Shown: one piece after another, positions 61,266-64,000 of the stretch
Position numbering within the stretch: the stretch's first letter is position 1
How the letters are laid out: the number at the start of each line of letters is the position of its first letter
DNA from: Chloroflexota bacterium
Lineage (GTDB): Bacteria; Chloroflexota; Anaerolineae; Aggregatilineales; Phototrophicaceae
Assembly: GCA_023430545.1 (NCBI GenBank)
Contig: JAEZAF010000255.1
Span: 173,803 to 237,802, forward strand
Length of the DNA: 64,000 nucleotides
Direction of reading: 5' to 3'
Translations under genes and position numbers: made by a program
Notes under the pieces: generated by a model
The model's database searches: none
What the model saw: only the letters and a program-made list of their open reading frames with translations
What the model was told of the DNA's origin: nothing

Positions 61266-62864
61266 GTGAAGAAGACGATCATCATGAGTTTGCTGCTGAT
61301 TCTTGTCACATGTGTCGTCACCGCATGTGGTGGTCAGGCAGAACCTACACCTACTCTTACCTCGGCTCCACCACCTGATACAGTCGTAACAGAAGAGGCC
61401 CCCGCTGTCTCACCAGAGTCTACTGTAGAGCCGGAGCGTACGGCTGATCTGGATGTGACCGAAGAAGCAACTGACGAAGTCACGGATGAGTCTTCCGCTT
61501 CAACGGGTGGACAGGTTATCCCTGTAGGCAATACCTTCTCGAATGAAGATACGATCGAAACGGCTGCCTTACAGCAGGAAACGGCTGAGGCAGAAGGTGA
61601 GGCGACTGAAGAAAGCGCTGGTGCGGGTGATGAATCCGCCAACGATGAAACAGATGATGTAACCCTCGCTGGTGAAACACCTGCGGATATCTGCGCTGCG
61701 AATGTCCCGGCTGAAGAACCCGCCGCCAGAGAATTCACGGAACCGGAACAGGTGCTTGAAGCTGGTGTCGATTACCGCGCTGTCATTTGCACCGATGCGG
61801 GTCCGGTTTATGTCGATCTGTTTGAAGAGCTTGCCCCAGTTACCGTGAACAACTTCGTGTTTCTGGCCGAAAATGGCTACTATAACAATACGATTTTCCA
61901 TCGCGTGCTTCAGGACTTCATGGCACAGGGAGGGGACCCCACAGGCACTGGTACAGGCGGCCCCGGATACCAGTTCCTCGATGAGTATGTGGGTTTCCTG
62001 ACATTCGATCGTCCCGGTTTACTGGCGATGGCTAATGCGAACCGTCCTGAACAGGGAATTGTGGGCACAAACGGAAGCCAGTTCTTTATCACAACAGTTT
62101 CTACACCGCATCTGAACTTCCGCCATACCATCTTTGGTGAGGTGCTGGAAGGTCAGGACAACGTCGCTGCCATGCAGCTTCGTGATCCTTCGAGTCCTGA
62201 TGTCACGGCTGATACACCGGCGACCATGCTTCAAACAGTGGTAATCATCACTGAGCCGGAGGCGGTTGCGTCGAGCTATGAGGCAGCAGCATCTGCATCG
62301 GCTGAAGAAGTGATGGCTGCATTTGAGGCTTTCAGTGCTGTGCTACCGCCTGATCTGAAACTGACGACCAGTGAACAGATCGATGATATTGATGCTACTG
62401 TGGGCCGCACTGCGGAAGAAATCCAGCCGCAGTATCGCGATTTCCTGACAGCCAATAATTTCGAATACTCGGTTGACAGTGTGATTTCGAATGACACCTG
62501 CAATCTTCAGGGCTATGTCTTCACCAGTGCAGGCTATCAACTGATGGCATTTGCATCACAGGCCGATGCTTCAGCGGCGCTGCAGGATGGCTTCTTCGCA
62601 GAACTGGCGACCGCTGAGGGGTATGAGACTTCCGAACTGACGACGCTCGGCCAGCCGGTCTATGTGCGCACTGAGCAGATCTGTGATACCGAAGTGCGCA
62701 GCGGCCTGACGTTTGTTCAGCGAGGGCGCTTTATCGTGGTGCTGCGTGTGGGTGTCCCGGTAAACCCCTCATTTGATGTTGACATCGTGCTGGACCAATT
62801 GGTAGCCCGCAACTACGAGCTTTCATTGGGTGATGTGCTCCGCCGCGAGATTACATCGCAGTAG
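61266..62864 (+). CDS. Cyclophilin-type peptidyl-prolyl isomerase lipoprotein
   Basis: A 532-residue protein from the GTG at 61266, 8 nt after GAGGAG. A lipoprotein signal peptide ends in VVTAC with lipid-attachment Cys21. A long acidic Thr/Glu/Ala linker (about 25-150) precedes the cyclophilin domain (about 168-330), with FHRVLQDFMAQGGDPTGTG, GSQFFITTV and HTIFGEV. The C-terminal 200 residues (about 335-532), with several Cys, are a separate domain I cannot name. It would fold proteins outside the cytoplasmic membrane. The frame extends upstream to 61212 through the inverted repeat but without a ribosome site. Confidence 0.85.
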   Translation: MKKTIIMSLLLILVTCVVTACGGQAEPTPTLTSAPPPDTVVTEEAPAVSPESTVEPERTADLDVTEEATDEVTDESSASTGGQVIPVGNTFSNEDTIETAALQQETAEAEGEATEESAGAGDESANDETDDVTLAGETPADICAANVPAEEPAAREFTEPEQVLEAGVDYRAVICTDAGPVYVDLFEELAPVTVNNFVFLAENGYYNNTIFHRVLQDFMAQGGDPTGTGTGGPGYQFLDEYVGFLTFDRPGLLAMANANRPEQGIVGTNGSQFFITTVSTPHLNFRHTIFGEVLEGQDNVAAMQLRDPSSPDVTADTPATMLQTVVIITEPEAVASSYEAAASASAEEVMAAFEAFSAVLPPDLKLTTSEQIDDIDATVGRTAEEIQPQYRDFLTANNFEYSVDSVISNDTCNLQGYVFTSAGYQLMAFASQADASAALQDGFFAELATAEGYETSELTTLGQPVYVRTEQICDTEVRSGLTFVQRGRFIVVLRVGVPVNPSFDVDIVLDQLVARNYELSLGDVLRREITSQ

Positions 62865-62904
62865 CGATAAACTGTCGGCAGGGTGGTCTATGCTCTGTTG
62901 ATAC

Positions 62905-62936
62905 AAAAAGCCCACTCAGAGATGAGTGGGCTTTTT
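62905..62936. terminator. Bidirectional terminator between cyclophilin and dppC genes
   Basis: A 13-bp perfect stem (62905-62917 with 62924-62936) with a 6-nt loop and T-runs on both strands, between convergent genes. Confidence 0.88.
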
Positions 62937-62956
62937 AGTTTTCAGGTGATAGGGCG

Positions 62957-63868
62957 TTACTTTGTTGAAGTCGGGTCGAAGGCGTCGCGAATGCCGTCAC
63001 CGATGATGTACAGACACAGTACGGTGATCGAAATCGCGAGACCGGGCGGCCAGATCAGGTGTGGCCCAAGGGTAAAGAAGGACTGTGCCTTCGTCAGCAT
63101 ATTTCCCCATGTCGCCTGTGGAGGCTGTACACCAAGTCCAAGGAAGCTCAGGCCGGCTTCGGTGAGCATCAGGCCGCCGATAGCACGCATCAGCACGATG
63201 GCGGTAATTGAAATGAGATTTGGGATAATATGGCTCGCCATTATGCGCCAGGGACTGGCACCCAGTGCCTGTGCGCTCAGAATGTAATCCAGATTACGGA
63301 TGGCGAGAGTCTGCCCACGGATAATACGTGTGGTTCCCGTCCAACTGATCAGTGCGATGGCAAAGATCAGGGATGCTGCATCGGGCCGGAAGATAGCCGA
63401 AATCAGGATGAGCAGGTACAGCGACGGGATAGAGTCCAGCGTCGTGATAATCCAGTTCAGGATGTCATCAACGATACCACCGAAGTAGCCTGTCATCACA
63501 CCAAGAAACATACCAATCGAAAGTGAAATCGTCGCACCTGCAAAACCGATTCCCAGAGATACCTGACCTGCGACCAGAAGACGGGCAAGCTGGTCACGTC
63601 CGATATCATCAGTACCGAGGATGTGCCCGTCAGTCCCATAAGGGGCAAACGTGTTGGACGAGGTGGTATCCGGATTAACATGCAGGATGTTTTGGTTGAT
63701 CCACGGTCCAAACGCTGCCAGTAGGGTAAACAGCAAAACTACTGCCATTGCACCCAATGTGAGGTAATCACGGCTCAGCCGCCGTATTGCTTTTGTGAAC
63801 AGCGATTCGCTGCGATACTGCTGTTCCTGCTTTGGTTCAAGTGTAGCAACAGAGGATTGGGTCGCCAT
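62957..63868 (-). CDS. Oligopeptide/dipeptide ABC transporter permease, DppC type
   Basis: A 303-residue permease with six membrane helices. The N-terminal cytoplasmic segment, the helix near 40 and the LGTDDIGRDQLARLLVAGQVSLGIG loop are typical of OppC/DppC. The EAA cytoplasmic motif is AQALGASPWRIMASHIIPN. It pairs with the DppB-type permease whose C-terminus lies 42 nt upstream. Binding protein and ATPases are outside the window. Substrate could be peptides, nickel or oligosaccharides. Confidence 0.93.
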   Translation of the reverse strand: MATQSSVATLEPKQEQQYRSESLFTKAIRRLSRDYLTLGAMAVVLLFTLLAAFGPWINQNILHVNPDTTSSNTFAPYGTDGHILGTDDIGRDQLARLLVAGQVSLGIGFAGATISLSIGMFLGVMTGYFGGIVDDILNWIITTLDSIPSLYLLILISAIFRPDAASLIFAIALISWTGTTRIIRGQTLAIRNLDYILSAQALGASPWRIMASHIIPNLISITAIVLMRAIGGLMLTEAGLSFLGLGVQPPQATWGNMLTKAQSFFTLGPHLIWPPGLAISITVLCLYIIGDGIRDAFDPTSTK

Positions 63869-63910
63869 AGATAACTTGTTTCTACCTATCTACGCTAGTC
63901 GTCAGGTCGT

Positions 63911-64000
63911 TTAGTTAAAGCGAATACGTGGGTCAATCAGACCATAGAGAATATCGGAAATCAGATAACCGATAATTGTGGCAAGGCCGGAGTATACAGT
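63911..64000 (-). CDS. DppB-type ABC permease, C-terminal 29 residues, cut by window edge
   Basis: On the minus strand the window edge opens in frame at TVYSGLATIIGYLISDILYG and ends LIDPRIRFN-stop. ADILY-x-x-x-DPRIR is the usual end of OppB/DppB permeases, and its place directly upstream of dppC supports this. The N-terminal part lies beyond the window. Confidence 0.88.
   Translation of the reverse strand, partial: TVYSGLATIIGYLISDILYGLIDPRIRFN

Noticed and set aside
1..64000. Mobile elements, prophage, toxin-antitoxin or defence island
   Set aside because: No transposase, integrase, terminal repeats, restriction or toxin genes were recognised on either strand.

Overview
The window is a gene-dense chromosomal segment of about 50-55% GC with no phage, transposon, CRISPR or plasmid signature. 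The gene set points to the phylum Chloroflexota, probably class Anaerolineae: a MoxR/DUF58 pair, a RodZ-RimO pair, lone Roadblock and baeRF proteins, cobalamin-dependent acyl-CoA mutases without a fused B12 domain, and Thr/Pro-rich surface tails. This placement is inferred from gene content and style; no 16S rRNA gene is present.

Layout. 1-2.0 kb (minus): start of FabF, a fused MoaD-MoaE and MoaC (molybdenum cofactor). 2.0-5.1 kb (plus): FtsY, a SpoU-type RNA methyltransferase and release factor 2. 5.2-8.1 kb: SGNH hydrolase and GT39-like membrane protein. 8.2-13.0 kb: rpoC alone, behind a leader with two candidate promoters and a terminator-like hairpin. 13.2-15.3 kb: a secreted protein of 24 regular leucine-rich repeats. 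15.4-17.7 kb (minus): DUF58 and MoxR. 18.3-21.6 kb: Roadblock protein, CTP synthase and an adenosine-deaminase-like protein that has lost most catalytic residues. 21.6-24.1 kb (minus): Hsp20 and DnaK. 24.4-31.9 kb (plus): baeRF-type protein, FabG, an isobutyryl-CoA-mutase-type subunit, an O-methyltransferase and DNA polymerase I. 31.9-39.5 kb (minus): RimO, RodZ, ribosomal protein L9, a VOC protein, a large membrane protein, an FtsB/DivIC-like protein, then tRNA-Leu. 39.9-49.5 kb (plus): secreted protein, RsmG, acyl-CoA dehydrogenase, MDR oxidoreductase, small unknown, CYTH protein, methylmalonyl-CoA-mutase-type subunit and GH31 glucosidase. 49.5-51.9 kb (minus): EF-G paralogue and tRNA-Lys. 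52.0-55.2 kb (plus): HyuB, ConA-like protein and UbiE/MenG. 55.2-57.1 kb (minus): IF-1, S21 and S1. 57.5-62.9 kb (plus): heterodimeric ABC exporter and a cyclophilin lipoprotein. 62.9-64.0 kb (minus): DppC and the end of DppB.

How the genes fit together. Most of the window is housekeeping: translation (RF2, EF-G2, L9, S1, S21, IF-1, RimO, RsmG, two tRNAs), transcription (RpoC), replication and repair (PolA), envelope and division (RodZ, FtsB-like, FtsY) and acyl-CoA/fatty-acid metabolism (FabF, FabG, acyl-CoA dehydrogenase, two mutases). The two mutase paralogues differ at exactly the substrate-specificity residues of the family, suggesting separate isobutyryl-CoA and methylmalonyl-CoA reactions.

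I found no convincing undescribed multi-gene system. The best leads are the degenerate deaminase downstream of pyrG, promoter-hairpin-gene leaders before rpoC and rpsA, an out-of-frame upstream ORF that takes the only good ribosome binding site of prfB, the fused molybdopterin synthase that would need cleavage, and the 24-repeat LRR protein.
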